From positions 52,767,011 to 52,831,010 of the forward strand of contig CM044957.1 of the NCBI GenBank assembly GCA_024516035.1: a stretch of DNA of 64,000 nucleotides, read 5' to 3'. Numbering within the stretch: position 1 is the first letter of the stretch; each line of letters opens with the position of its first letter. The notes under the pieces are model-generated. The model was not told where the DNA came from. It saw only the letters and a list, made by a program, of their open reading frames with translations, and ran no database searches. The translations under genes were made by a program, and so were the position numbers. Source of the stretch: Bactericera cockerelli. Taxonomy: Eukaryota; Arthropoda; Insecta; Hemiptera; Triozidae. Shown here one piece after another: positions 12,170 to 27,169 of the stretch.

Positions 12170-14935
12170 AAACCAAGAAGATATTTTTAATAGTAATGAA
12201 CCATCCCCCAGGCTCACAAGCATCAACCTACGCTGGTGTTTGATGCAAATTCTCCTCTTCTGTAATAAATTAAAAAATAAAAACCATTCCTCCTAAAGTA
12301 ATGTTACACGGCAGTCTAGGGCAAACACAAAACAAAACGTAACCAAGAAGATATTTTTAATAGTAATAAACCATTCCCCGGGCTCACAAACATCAACCTA
12401 TGCTGGTGTTTGATGCAAATTCTAATCTTCTGTATAAATAAAAAAATGAAAACCATTCTGAAATCATGTCTTGGAATTTTAAATACTTCATACAAGTTTG
12501 TGATAAGTACAGTTGGAGACTGGCTTTTCTTTTTATTTCTTGTTTACATTTTATGTAGATTTTTATGTGAAATCTCTTCGATGTGTAATTTCCAAGCACA
12601 GCATTGATTTACAATCTTGCTTGGTGTGTCGAAATTAATTCACTTAAGAATACCACAGAATGTAAACAACTAAAATGCTATTTTTACATTTTTGTAGATT
12701 TTTAAGTAAAATCTCTTCGATTTGTAATTTCCAAGCACAGCATTGATTTACAATCTTGCTTGGTAGGTCGAAATTAATTTACTTAACAATACCACATAGT
12801 GTAAACAACTCATGCTATGAAAGCCATTCTACAATTATGCCTTATTATTCATGCTTGTCAAAATTTTATGCCAAAAATATGGGTTTTTTAACCACATGAC
12901 AAGTAATATTTGTGATGCTGTTCAAAATTCTGACATGATATGAGGTTTACAAATGTTGTCCTCTAATATTTGTACATTTCTTACCATTTCAATTTGGCAG
13001 TAGTGTCTTGGTGAGACAAATTGTCATTAAGTGTTTTTAGACAGCTCTCTCAACTATTTCTTCTCGTGTGATTAAAAAATCTTATGTTCATTACCTTTAG
13101 TTGGAGACTGGCTCTTCTTTTTATTTATTGTTTACATTTTATGTAGATTTTTATGTGAAATCTCTTCGATTTGTAATTCCAGGCACAGCATTGATTTACA
13201 ATCTTGCTTGGTGTGTCGAAATTAATTCACTTAAGAATACCACAGAATGTAAACAACTAAAATGCTATTTTTACATTTTTGTAGATTTTTAAGTAAAATC
13301 TCTTCGATTTGTAATTTCCAAGCACAGCATTGATTTACAATCTTGCTTGGTAGGTCGAAATTAATTTACTTAACAATACCACATAGTGTAAACAACTCAT
13401 GCTATGAAAGCCATTCTACAATTATGCCTTATTATTCATGCTTGTCAAAATTTTATGCCAAAAATATGGGTTTTTTAACCACATGACAAGTAATATTTGT
13501 GATGCTGTTCAAAATTCTGACATGATATGAGGTTTACAAATGTTGTCCTCTAATATTTGTACATTTCTTACCATTTCAATTTGGCAGTAGTGTCTTGGTG
13601 AGACAAATTGTCATTAAGTGTTTTTAGACAGCTCTCTCAACTATTTCTTCTCGTGTGATTAAAAAATCTTATGTTCATTACCTTTAGTTGGAGACTGGCT
13701 CTTCTTTTTATTTATTGTTTACATTTTATGTAGATTTTTATGTGAAATCTCTTCGATTTGTAATTCCAAGCACAGCATTGATTTACAATCTTGCTTGGTG
13801 TGTCGAAATTAATTCACTTAAGAATACCACAGAATGTAAACAACTAATGTAATGAAAACCATTCCTCCTAAAGTAATGTTACACGGCAGTCTAGGGCAAC
13901 ACAAAACAAAACGTAACCAAGAAGATATTTTTAATAGTAATAAATCATTCCCCGGGCTCACAAACATCAACCTATGCTGGTGTTTGATGCAAATTCTAAT
14001 CTTCTGTAATAAATTAAAAAATAAAAAAATGAAAACCATTCTAAAATCATGTCTTGGAATTTTAAATACTTCATACAAGTTTGTGATAAGTACAGTTGGA
14101 GACTGGCTTTTCTTTTTATTTCTTGTTTACATTTTATGTAGATTTTTATGTGAAATCTCTTCGATGTGTAATTTCCAAGCACAGCATTGATTTACAATCT
14201 TGCTTGGTGTGTCGAAATTAATTCACTTAAGAATACCACAGAATGTAAACAACTAAAATGCTATTTTTACATTTTTGTAGATTTTTAAGTAAAATCTCTT
14301 CGATTTGTAATTTCCAAGCACAGCATTGATTTACAATCTTGCTTGGTAGGTCGAAATTAATTTACTTAACAATACCACATAGTGTAAACAACTCATGCTA
14401 TGAAAGCCATTCTACAATTATGCCTTATTATTCATGCTTGTCAAAATTTTATGCCAAAAATATGGGTTTTTTAACCACATGACAAGTAATATTTGTGATG
14501 CTGTTCAAAATTCTGACATGATATGAGGTTTACAAATGTTGTCCTCTAATATTTGTACATTTCTTACCATTTCAATTTGGCAGTAGTGTCTTGGTGAGAC
14601 AAATTGTCATTAAGTGTTTTTAGACAGCTCTCTCAACTATTTCTTCTCGTGTGATTAAAAAATCTTATGTTCATTACCTTTAGTTGGAGACTGGCTCTTC
14701 TTTTTATTTATTGTTTACATTTTATGTAGATTTTTATGTGAAATCTCTTCGATTTGTAATTTCAGGCACAGCATTGATTTACAATCTTGCTTGGTGTGTC
14801 GAAATTAATTCACTTAAGTATACCACAGAATGTAAACAACTAATGTAATGAAAACTATTCCTCCTAAAGTAACGTTATGGGGCAACACAAACAAAACGCA
14901 ACCAAGAAGATATTTTCATGGTAAGAAACCAATGT
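12170..14935 (+). repeat. Nested tandem duplication, 588-bp units within a ~1.58-kb unit
   Basis: The marker TTGGAGACTGGCT occurs at 12511, 13099, 13687, 14096 and 14684, spacings 588, 588, 409 and 588. The leading module AACCATTCCTCCTAAAGTAA (12283 and 13857) repeats at about 1.58 kb. Inside the 588-bp unit a smaller module (AATCTCTTCGATTTGTAATT, ACAATCTTGCTTGGT) occurs twice. Copies are nearly identical, implying recent expansion. Small reading frames in it are not conserved genes. Confidence -1.
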
Positions 14936-17365
14936 CAGACGGCTGTCTTGGGGCAACATAAAACAAAAACGTGACAAAACGATGGCTCTTTCTCACCATT
15001 TCTTGTGTACATTTTATGTGAAATCTTTTCGATTTGTAAATTGCGGGGTGTCTCGAGATGAATTTACTGAATAATACCGTAGAGTGTAGGCAACTTATGT
15101 AATAAAACCAGTCTAAAATTATGTGTTTTTTATTTTTAAATTCTTTATACAAGTCTGCCAAAAGTAATGTGTGAGAATTTTACCGCCATCATGTCGTGTG
15201 TACATTTTATGTTCAATCTTCCTGATAACTTTAGCTTCTGGCGACACATTTATTATTTTGTGTATGAGAAATAATTGACACTTTTTTTTGAGATTAATTT
15301 TAACCCTCTTCTTATTTTTTACAGTTCATATTCATTCAAATTCATGCAATAACCATGCTCAACAATGTTTGAAGACTAGTTTGTGGTTTGAAATTGGCGC
15401 TTCATTAACACAAATATATTTGCCTGTGTCTGGTGTCTCCATTGGAATCAACTTCAAGACAGAATTTTATCAATGAGAAAATTTCATGAGAGCTAAAATT
15501 GATTAGTCAATACTTTTTTTAATAATATTTAGTTTAATATTTGAAGAAAGATAATACCATGGGCTGTTCTGAAAAATGAAGTTCATATTGAGTTTGAATA
15601 AATCTTATTTGATATGTGAGCATTTGACAAAAGTTGAACTTTACTTGAGGCAGTTGTCTAGTAATAAATACAGGGTATTTCAGCTCTATGGTAACAAACA
15701 AAAATGGGCAATAGAACATGACAATAGAAACATTTTTTCTAAGGTGAGTTTGTATATGGCCTTTTGTTTAGGTAAGGCCATTTTCCTGTTTTTAAAAAAA
15801 TGTCATAATTGTTTAAAAAATTAATGGATGTTAAAAATCTATAATGTGGTTTGAAAATTTCAAAGTCAATTATCTCAAAAACCATCTTATAAATTTCTGA
15901 TTTTTGTTTTAGAAAGTAAATACAGTTCCTAACTTTTGTAGGTAATAATTTTCATCAACAAATTTTATTTTCACGTTATTTTAAATCTCTTAAGTAAAGT
16001 TTGTTTAGATACTCGACCTGCGAGCCTTTAATGTATGTATTAAAATCAATAAATCAGTGTTTACCCACAAAATAAATGTTGATGTACATTTTGGCTGATA
16101 ATTTGGTACATAATAAAAACAATTACCTAACAAATTAGTCACAATGAAAGGGGTAATTAGCAATGCTTAGAGGAAATGTTGTTAAATGTAGAATTGATCA
16201 GACTGAGTATATGTAATTTATTTTTGAGTAAATAACCACTGAGAAATAACTCAATGTAGGTACCTACCTATCATTTATTTATCTATGATTTTTTCTTAGT
16301 TCTTTATTAAATGTGGTTTTTCATCAAAAAGTATTTACGATTATTTTCCCACAGCTACACGAATAGATAATCAAAACAGTAGAAGTTATTCATGAACTAT
16401 TGGCTCCCTTTATATTATTAAATGATAATTTTATGTTAACTGTGTTGTATTGTGTACTGTAATGCCATGAGCTGATATTGGCCGGGGATCAGAAAGGATT
16501 TGTTTTATCTTAATATGCACTTTTCAAATAATCTGGTCATAATCGCAAATCTCAAAGATCAACTCATTGGACTGCTAAGAGCAAGTTAAGTCTCTATAAT
16601 TAAACGTCAAACAAAAAGGGAAAATCTTATTTGGACTTTCATTGTATGTAGGCTTAGATAAGCAGACACTTTTAACCTGAGAACATGTGCTACTTACAAC
16701 ACACATTGGTCCTTTAAATGGGATAAAGTGTGACATGATACAAGAAATCTCCAGATTTTGAGTGTTGACATGATTTTACAATTTTAGGATCTTGATTTTA
16801 ATGTTTTATTTTTAATTTTAGCTTAAGAGTATTTTTCTTTAGTTAATAAACATTTTGTGAATATTTTTTTATTCTATAAAATCTTTTCAGTTTCAAAGAT
16901 GCTATGATTCCTGACAGAAAATCTTGTTTTAAAATACCTATCGGTCAGCTGATAAAATATAAGGAATTAATGTATTAAAAGACCATGTAGATCAAGAGAG
17001 TGTGATAGTAAACATACTAAAACTCCTCAAGTCGAAGATGGGAGGAAACGGAGTTGGGGGGGGGGGTGGTTTAAAAGTGTTAAAGACAAGTTTGTAAAAG
17101 TTTGGATGTAGTACAATTGAAGAAAATGAAATTTGGAAGAATTTGGACTCTATGCTACTCAGAAAAAGTCATAGTGTTTAAGATATGTGTTATAAGAAAA
17201 GCAACTATTATTTTAAAAATGTGTCACTTTTTTAATTCCTCCCTAGGGGGCTTCAACGCTGATTTTTATTTATGTTGGTGCTTTACCAAGGGAATCGATT
17301 CCACAATTTTTCTGATATGTGTGTACAACCTACCTTTTATATTTTACAAGAGTTATCCTACCATT
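14936..17365. other. No gene recognised
   Basis: AT-rich sequence. Decayed copies of the 12-15 kb module continue to about 15200. A GGGGGGGGGG run lies near 17057. Confidence -1.
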
Positions 17366-18915
<1,550 letters not shown>

Positions 18916-19377
18916 ACTTGGTCCAGCAAATTAAATTTATTAACAAAAAAATATTAAAAGTAAACCCGAATATTCAAACAGTTTTTCACATTATTGGACG
19001 AATAACATAGCCTCAGAATAACAAAAAAGCTGTTTTCGGCCATTGGTCCGTCCGTTTGTGAACCCAATATCTCGAGAATGATAATACCTAGAGACTTGAA
19101 ATTTGATATGGAAATTGATTTTATATACCACACGAACCATGAAGCTTTAGGTTGAAATCACCGCAGGCCCCCAAAAGCGCCTACGAGGACCGTCCCTTTG
19201 GATTTGTTAAAGATTAAAAAAAAAAAATTAGAGAACAACGCTTTCTTACCTATAATAAAATAATAGTTTTTTACTCCGATCATTTTTTTGATATTTTGAA
19301 CTTTTTGGGACTCGGCCCAAATTTACCGGTATTGACATTTTCATGTCTTTGCTCTGGCACATAACCAAAATTATGTA

Positions 19378-19497
19378 ACGAAATATTAAATTATAAAAAG
19401 AGAGAACAGAAAAAGTATGTGTCATGCGCACAATAACGAAATATTAAATTATAAAAAGAGAGAAGAGAAAAAGTATGTGTCATGCGCACAATACGAA
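19378..19497 (+). repeat. 58-bp tandem duplication
   Basis: ACGAAATATTAAATTATAAA through GTCATGCGCACAAT is present twice in tandem with almost no differences. Confidence -1.
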
Positions 19498-19689
19498 ATT
19501 TGGTCAGTTAAGTTTTAGACCTTGAATAGTAAAGATGAAAATGTCCCAATGGTTGCAGACTCGTATGCAAGCGTTTTTTCTATAACGATTATCTAATACT
19601 TACCTCATAGAGCAGAGCCGAACCTAGATTAACAGAAATTTCTTTCTTTTTTTCCTCTTGGACTAAGTTTTTTACTATTCATCTTAGAC

Positions 19690-19915
19690 ATAGTTGTGCA
19701 CTGGTAGTCAAGTGGTTAATGCGCTAGTTGGTTATCCTGGTAGCGTAGGGATACGTTGCGGGTTGGTTCGAATCCCACCCAGTGCAAGAATTTTTCCTCA
19801 TTCATTTGAGTTTGTGACCACATAATAATAAGTCTCTGAGGGTTAGGTGGTAGAAAATGCTTTGAGCATTAACCTCGCCTGGTGGTTACCTTCCACTTAA
19901 GAGTGTTATTATTAA
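19690..19915 (+). repeat. tRNA-derived SINE, family S
   Basis: Head GCACTGGTAGTCAAGTGGTT with AATGCGC and B-box GGTTCGAATCCCACC (leucine/serine-tRNA-like), body GTGACCACATAATAATAAGT and GCATTAACCTCGCCTGGTGG, end GGTTACCTTCCACTTAAGAG then ATT repeats. Confidence -1.
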
Positions 19916-20444
19916 TATCAAATCCAGTGATTTTGAGGTGCCGATTATGAATTTAACATTAGTTTTAGCTAACTGTTACCGAGTCACCAGTGGAGAAATT
20001 TGACTTATATTTGAGTGATAAGAAAAGTCGTGTGGTGTCACACCAGATTATTTATTTATTCTAAGAAAAACCTTTTTGGGTCTAACCGTTTAACAGCACT
20101 GCCAAAAGGCAATTGTAAGGGCGGCACCGATTTAAAAGAAAAATTTCGCGTGAAAAAGTATCTTCAGAGAATATTAGGGATTATTAGGCCCACCATAATG
20201 ATTTTAGGCTTTAAAAGCAGTGATATTTTTCATTGTGGGCTAGTTTACCTAGAACTTACCTCGTTTTTTTTTTTTTTTTTTGCTCAAAATTTCTTCGGTC
20301 TTTCGAGACGGGTTACATTCCAGTAGCTGTGGTAGCTCTTAAATCACAAACCAGCATCAGGAGGGTTCTAATTTGAATAATCACCCATCCAAGTTTTATA
20401 TACTTTCTAGACGTTACTGAACTTCAGTGACAACGAGAAATTCT

Positions 20445-21195
20445 GTCCCGGTGGCTCAGTTTAAGACTTCGCGCCGATCTGGTAATCTAGGGGTCGCGGG
20501 ATCGATACCAGCTGGAAAATGAAGTTGTCCTTTCATATGACTAATAAATACGTATATTCCAATTAATGAATCATAGCTAGATTAGCTAGCCTTACTGTTG
20601 GAATATTGAGGCCTAATGGGGCAGTATAATCATCACAATCTGAGCGTTACTCAACTTCAGTGACAGAACGAGAACTGGTGTATTTAGTCTGTCCGATAGC
20701 GTCGCGTCGGTCTGGTAATACAGGGTTCGAGACCCAATCGGGACATCACAAGTTATCCTCCCTTGGGGATTTTGAACATAATAATGAGTCTTGGGCTTGC
20801 TGCTGGAATAATGGGACTTATTAGACCTAATCGAGCATTGTAAATTATCACACGGTGAAAAAATTACCAAAATAAGATAATTTAAACAAATGCGACCGAG
20901 CCTGTAGGTACTATCGTCTTTAGATCGATTCGAATGAATTTTACGATGGGATATTGATTGATGAAGACAACTGCTTCATTTTACCTCCGAAGACGTCTCA
21001 TGTGAAGTGGGAACGTCACTTAAGAGTATACTGCAGCAATTTTACAATCAGTACCGAGTTAATATATTGCATTTCAGCTGTCCCGGTGTAGCTCTATGGT
21101 CAATAAGGCTTCGGTATGGTAATCCACAGGTCCCCATTATGATAATACCTCTTGGGCTTACTGCTGAAATAAGTCCTAATAGTGGGACAGTGAGG
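20445..21195 (+). repeat. Cluster of three tRNA-derived SINEs, family R
   Basis: Heads TCCCGGTGGCTCAGTTTAAG (20447), GTCTGTCCGATAGCGTCGCG (20687) and TCCCGGTGTAGCTCTATGGT (21082) share GGTCTGGTAAT-type middles and TCTTGGGCTTGCTGCTGGAA ends with AATGGGACTTATTAG. The first is cut short; the second is most complete (GGGTTCGAGACCCAATCGGG). Confidence -1.
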
Positions 21196-21199
21196 TGAT

Positions 21200-22380
21200 T
21201 ATTATTATTATTATCATCATCATCATATTGAGTGATTGAAGTGTTGTTAACTTATCAAAATATTAGATAGGTGCTGAGAATGATTTTGATGGATATTAAT
21301 GTACCTTTCCCTTAACTCTTACCGCTGGGTCCCCAATGGCGGATTCCGGAATCGACTGCTTTTAGATGGACTCTGACCATAAGGTTAGTGATATCGAAAA
21401 ATTTACAATAGTTTATCCCCCTAGACTATTTCTCGAGTCATATATCTTATTATATACTTATATAAATATATATATATATATATTTTTCTTTTAAGACTTA
21501 AAATATAACTAGTGGAAGAATTTGAGTAAGAAACCCTCATACACAATTATAGTAATTGTAGGTACATAATTATATTAAACATTATAAAATGTAAAATTGT
21601 TGCTCATCTCATGGAACACCTAACTCCTTAGATAAGCTAAGGAATATACAGGGGTGTCAATAAAGTCCCCCCCCCCCTACCTCAAAAACGACTGGAAATA
21701 TAGAAAAAACTCAAAAACCCGTATTCCTTAATATTTTTGGGGGAATAGGGTTAAGCAAAAAGAATTACCTACACAGCCCCATTCAGGCTTTGCACGGACC
21801 CAACATGAAGTACCTACTTAGAAACTATTTAGAAGTAAAATTATCAAATAAAATTCAGGTCGATCCATTTAAATATCGAAAGTTGACACCTCAATTTCTG
21901 ACTTTTGAACCACCCTGTATAAAAAAAATTCATGGCTGAAACCGCATAATTAGGACATTGTACCCTAGGATTTTTTATTTTTCAAAAAACTCTTCCTGGG
22001 GGCGAGTTAATTGAGGTGTGTCCAACTTTGATGGGATACCCTGTATATATTTCATGACCCCCCCCCCATGACTCCGCCTCTGATCGTGGGTCCATTTCCG
22101 TATACGGGTTTATTAAACAAAGTGGCCTTTATTTGAGCTCTACTATATGTGGTTTCTTTTAGTACATGACTTTTGATACACCCTGTATACAGGGTGTCCA
22201 TAAAGTCACACCCCGTATCTCAAGAATTTCAGGTGCTTGTCCTTGAAGACAAGAGCATTATATAAAATAATAGTACTTGACTTTTCAAGTTGATGTGTTT
22301 AAAAGTTCACCTATTTTGTTGCCACTACTTAATGGAATCACCCTATTTATACAATTAAAATCAATAACCAATGTTCATAT
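21200..22380. other. Repeat-rich, mariner-type end sequences
   Basis: ACAGGGGTGTCAATAAAGTC (21650), ACCCTGTATA (several places) and CCTGTATACAGGGTGTCCAT (22184) look like ends of Tc1/mariner-type or related elements. No transposase is recognisable. (TA)n at 21465-21482. Confidence -1.
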
Positions 22381-22389
22381 AAAGGAAAA

Positions 22390-22900
22390 TATTTATATAT
22401 TTAATAATAATAATTTTATTTATTTGTAATATGATTTTACATTGGTTGGTTGGCATAGTATAGAATAAGTGAAAATACAAAATTATAAAATAAAAATGAA
22501 ACTTAAAAAATATAAAGATAAAAAGTGAATCTTAATGCGTGGGTGAGTTGATTATTTACAATAATAGGTAATAATAACAGAAATTCGGTTCCTTGCTCAG
22601 CTTCGCCTGGCTTGTGAAGGCAACACACATCTTAACTTAAGGGAGCTGAAATAAACTTTTTACCATGGCGAACCTTGTCAGTTCTGTGATGAAAACCAGC
22701 CTGACACAGTGTACCATTATTTTTGCTCCTGACAATATTTTTCTAACATTAGACTAGCATGTATGGGTAAAAAAACTAATAGAACTAATAGATCTTGTAA
22801 ATATTTTGTCTATACTACACCAGAACATTTAGGTAGGCTCTGTAGATTTTTTAAGTCCGCAAAAAGAACTTTCTGAATTTTTTTTGTATTTGCATAAATA
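22390..22900 (+). mobile_element. Decayed LINE 3' fragment
   Basis: Plus-strand translation gives GEPCQFCDENQPDTVYHYFC, the zinc-knuckle-like C..C...H...C motif also seen in the 61145-62220 element, with stops soon after. Truncated and inactive. Confidence -1.
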
Positions 22901-22904
22901 TATT

Positions 22905-25010
22905 TAATCCTACCACTATACTTTAAATACAATTGATATACATATAAGAAGAATTTTATTGCTCATACTATTTTTATTTATTTATTAGTGAACAGACTAG
23001 AAGATATGGTAAATAACCACTTTTTGCTTAAAATAGAATTTTTTTATGATTTTATTCTGTAAATATTGTTATTATTCTTTTCATCTTTATTTTTTTCTAG
23101 AAGATTGGAATCTAAATTGTTCCATTTTGTTATTTTAGATAGAGCCAGAAATCTTGTCAATATTGAAGATGTAGATGTGATTGACTAGCTGTCTTTCTTT
23201 TCAAGATATTCTGTTCTTAATATTTATATATTTTAAAACATTAAAATGGCAAAAGTTCAGACAACACAGAAGACTATGCATACCTAATATTTAAAATTTA
23301 CCAAACTGTTTTCTTGATAAAAAAAATCCAACTTTAAGTTTCTAGCTTAAACAGTCACAAGTAATTTCATAATAGGTAACAACTTTAGGTGGATTGATTG
23401 TCCCGTAGTAATAGTATTAACCAATTTTTTTAAATGTCATATTTTGTTTTTCTTATAATTTTTCATCCTTTAAATGGCTGTCAAATGGAAGGCTAAATGT
23501 TCTAAATTCTCTTCAATAATGTAATCCGAGCATAATTCATGAGAGGTGACAGATACAAGTCAACTAAAAAAAAAAAAAAAAAAAAACAAACAAAATACTT
23601 CCGATTTCTAATATTATAAATTTATTGGAAGTAATTAGTATAAATTTGTGTTAAACCAATATTGTACATATGTGATTAAAAAAAATATGTACAATGTAGA
23701 TGCACAAAATTTGGAATACTCTGATAAGGCTTTGGTAAAAAAAAAAAAACTTCCTCCATTAAATAGAAATTTGTGTGAGATTTGACTTGTTTATTTTGCA
23801 ATATTTTATATAAAAGACTGGCCATGTTGTGTCTAGACCTCCGGTATGGTGTGTTCACTTATACATGGTCATACTTGGTGAAAGAAAATCAGTCAGAAAT
23901 GGACTCTTAACAAGCTAGGTCCATGTAAAGTTGGTACTTAAAATTAAAAAAACAATTATTATAAATCCAATTTTTATCTGATTTGACTTCATTTTTTGCA
24001 TTTCATGTCAAATTGTACATATACTTGTTTAGTGAGTATTTAACAAAATAAATATGGTATGTCAAGTCTAACATTTGACCTTACCTAAATCACTTTTCAA
24101 AAAATTGTTCAATGCCAGCCTTGAACCTACAACCACTGGATTTGTAGGCTAGTATCATTAATAAGCCAAATTCTTAACTAATTTTCGATAATTTTGACAG
24201 TCACTAAACAAAATGGATGCATTTGATGTTTTTTTCTTCTTCTCACAATGGCTCCCTCCTTAGGACCTAATTTTAGGCCTACCTCTGTTATAGTCCATTT
24301 CCAGATCCTAGTTGTACAGAGTTGACCCATGCTCATTTTATACAGGAACCTATGGTATCAATATTTGTACTCATTCCAAAAAACACCCAGTATAATGTAA
24401 GATTTTTACGAAAGTAAGTTCTGAGCAATTTTTCAAAGTGTCCTTTCCTTGTCTCATGCTAAGATTGTTTTACTTGTGAAAGCTTCATACTTATGTGCAG
24501 CATGTCATTATTCTCCCCTGCTGTTCTTGTAGTGACTTCAATGTGGTAGCATAAACTTTTGCTTTCAGAGTTCCTCAAATGCAGTCAAGTCCAATGAGAT
24601 GGTGACAAGACTTCCCAGCTGGGAACAAATGTACACCATGCAGCCCTGGGATAGTAGATAAAACATATATTATGCATAACACATGACAACTACACATATC
24701 ACTTGAGAAACAAATCTGACATACAAGGAAATCTTTTGAATATTGAAAATATATTTTAGGTAAAAAAAAAAAATACTTCAGGACCAATGGTTTAGTTTCA
24801 AATACCATATTCCATTTGTTTTAAATATATCAGGGGTGGCCACCTTGGTAGAACTTTATTACATCTCAAAAAATGCCAGTGCTAAATTGATGGTGTAAAG
24901 CAATCCCTGATATAGCTGATTTTGTTGAGTCTTTTCTGTTTTTCAAAGTATTACGAAGGACTGTGAGAAAATTAGAAAAGTTGTAAGACATGAATAGAAT
25001 TATTTTTTAT
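22905..25010. other. No gene recognised
   Basis: AT-rich; an A tract at about 23568-23586 and a tRNA-like minus-strand trace at about 24105-24180 (CCAGCCTTGAACCTACAACC). Nothing else supported. Confidence -1.
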
Positions 25011-25014
25011 TTAT

Positions 25015-25195
25015 TCTGTCTGTTTAGGACTAGAGTCTCATTATTCCACAGTAGGCCCAAGATGCATTATATTTTAGTATGTTGTCAAAATCCCAAATGG
25101 GAGGATAACTTGTCTGTGGGTTTCAAACCCACAACTTCTGGATTACCAGACTAATGGCTTGACTAATGAGCTACACAGGACTGAAGAAGCACCAG
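25015..25195 (-). repeat. tRNA-derived SINE, family R, minus strand
   Basis: Contains TAGGACTAGAGTCTCATTAT, CAAATGGGAGGATAACTTGT, GGTTTCAAACCCACAAC and CTAATGAGCTACACAGGAC; in reverse these form tail, body and a tRNA-like head. Confidence -1.
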
Positions 25196-26324
25196 GACTT
25201 CTACTTACTTCTTCAAAGAAAAAATAAACTCAGATCTATAGGTAAATTGCTTGAAAAATAAGTACATGGATATCATAGGATTTTGATTTCATGAGGAGAC
25301 TTGGATATTTCGTATTGTTGTTGTTCGAAAAGGATATATTCCTATGATTGTAGCACTATTAAAATCTTGTGCTAGTTATTAATTGAATATAAATTATTAT
25401 TATATCCTGATAGCAAAGAGTTTTGTAGTTTTGTAATAAAGGCAGTGCTGTTATAAAATTACAAATAAATTTCATTCTAAAACAGTCTGCACAAAAAGAG
25501 CTAAAATTTCGAAAATTTGAATTAATGCGGTTCATTTACTAAATAAATTTTAAACAAAACTTCAGCAACTTTAGCTCCTATTTCTATACTATCTTCATTC
25601 ATTAATGAATTCTACAATAGTGGGAGGAAAACTCAAAAGTAGAGAAAAAATAACATGGAAAGGAGAAATTTCACATTTCGTAGGGAAAAATCCCGAAAAA
25701 GAGGGAAAAACAAAATATACTACCCAAACTAAAAAACATTAAAAAAACTCCGATCGATGGCTATCTTCTACCGTGCTAGGTAGCTTCACACGGGTGTAGG
25801 CTTTCCGTCCTGGCCGCCAATCTATCAAATGATCGATCACTTGAGAATACGCCATTATGCATAATGGGTAGTATTTTGATCAGCTATACCCTACTCGGAG
25901 AAGGCAGCCTAATTTGTATTTGTAAAACTGGCGTCTGATCAGCTTATCGGTAAACTTGACTGATTTTTTTTTTTTTTTTTTTTTAAACAGAAGATTGGCT
26001 GTTAACACAAAAAAGGATTAGAGCTACATGTTCCATTATAAAAGGAATAAAAGGATGTATTTTGAAAAAGTTTAGTAGTACAAAAGCCTTTCTAGCCACT
26101 AAAAAAATTCTAGCCCATAAAAAATTGAACATTCAGATTTTCCAAGACTCTGACACTCTGAGACAACTGATCCTGTTTTCAAGCAGCAAGTAGATCCAGA
26201 ATCCTAGAACATGTTGAGAAATGTTCTGTTAAGGCCTCTCACAGGCAAATGTAAGTTATTGATATTTCTAATTGTCATAGGAACTTGTTTTCCCAATAAA
26301 TTTATAGTTTGATAGTAGCTATTA
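25196..26324. other. No gene recognised
   Basis: AT-rich spacer with a T tract at about 25966-25984. Confidence -1.
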
Positions 26325-26640
26325 TCATCTGATGTGGTTGTAAGGTTTTCAGTGAAACCCTTACAATTAACACTACAACCTAATTAGATCTATTGTGACC
26401 AGTTGATTCTATTTGGTCTTAACGTCCTGTGAGATAGATTGTCGGGGACAGGTGTTTTAAGCCTCCATTTCCTGAGAACTGTACCAGCTATCTTTAATCT
26501 CACCCAGTCTGAGTAGGGCCAACAAAGCCAACACGTGTTTGGAGGGAACAGAGTTTCTTTTGAAAAGTCTGCCCAAACAATGATCTCTGGACTATGGGCA
26601 GTAATTCAACTATAAGCCATGAAAGCTAGTGGGTAATAGC
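26325..26640 (-). repeat. tRNA-headed SINE family T, minus strand
   Basis: Carries CAGTGAAACCCTTACAATTA, CCTAATTAGATCTATTGTGA, CACGTGTTTGGAGGGAACAG and GACTATGGGCAGTAATTC, the same order as at 59803-60135, but more diverged. Confidence -1.
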
Positions 26641-27169
26641 CAGTAAATGTCTCTTAGTATGGGGCAGGAAATTGCTTTCTTAGGTTAATGCATGCCCATT
26701 CTCAGTCTGAACTCTATTATTATGCACTTCACACTTTTAGCAAAAAATATTCTGATCAATAAAGAGTTTGTTTGGTTTAGGAAATTTATATTTAGACTGA
26801 TGTATTGGAGTTACATTACTGACACACTTGCAAGGCAATGATAGTGATCAGACTCAAGAAAGTTTTTGTACATGAAATGGTTTCATGATTAAAATTTGAT
26901 TGGGAAAAAATAACTTTATTTCATTGTTTAGTGAAACCTCCAATAGGAGACACTCATGGTCCTCAAAGTTTTGTATGCTATTTGGAGTTAATTAACTATA
27001 TTATCTTTTACTGTCACATGAGAATATCTCTCTACTATTTCTTTTCAAATTTAATAGGTATTTTCTTTTCTTTTGTATTATTTTATTTAACATTGTAATG
27101 CTCTCAAAGGGAAAAGCAAAAAATGACAGTCTTATCATATTGATGTGTGTGCTTTATCATTACAGGGCC

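Noticed and set aside
12393..14190. Small frames repeated in the 588-bp units
   Set aside because: Copies share them only because of duplication; AT-rich, no domain, frame disrupted between units.
15576..15824. 82-codon plus-strand frame as a gene
   Set aside because: No recognisable domain, AT-driven composition and no supporting signals; overlaps an equally long minus-strand frame.
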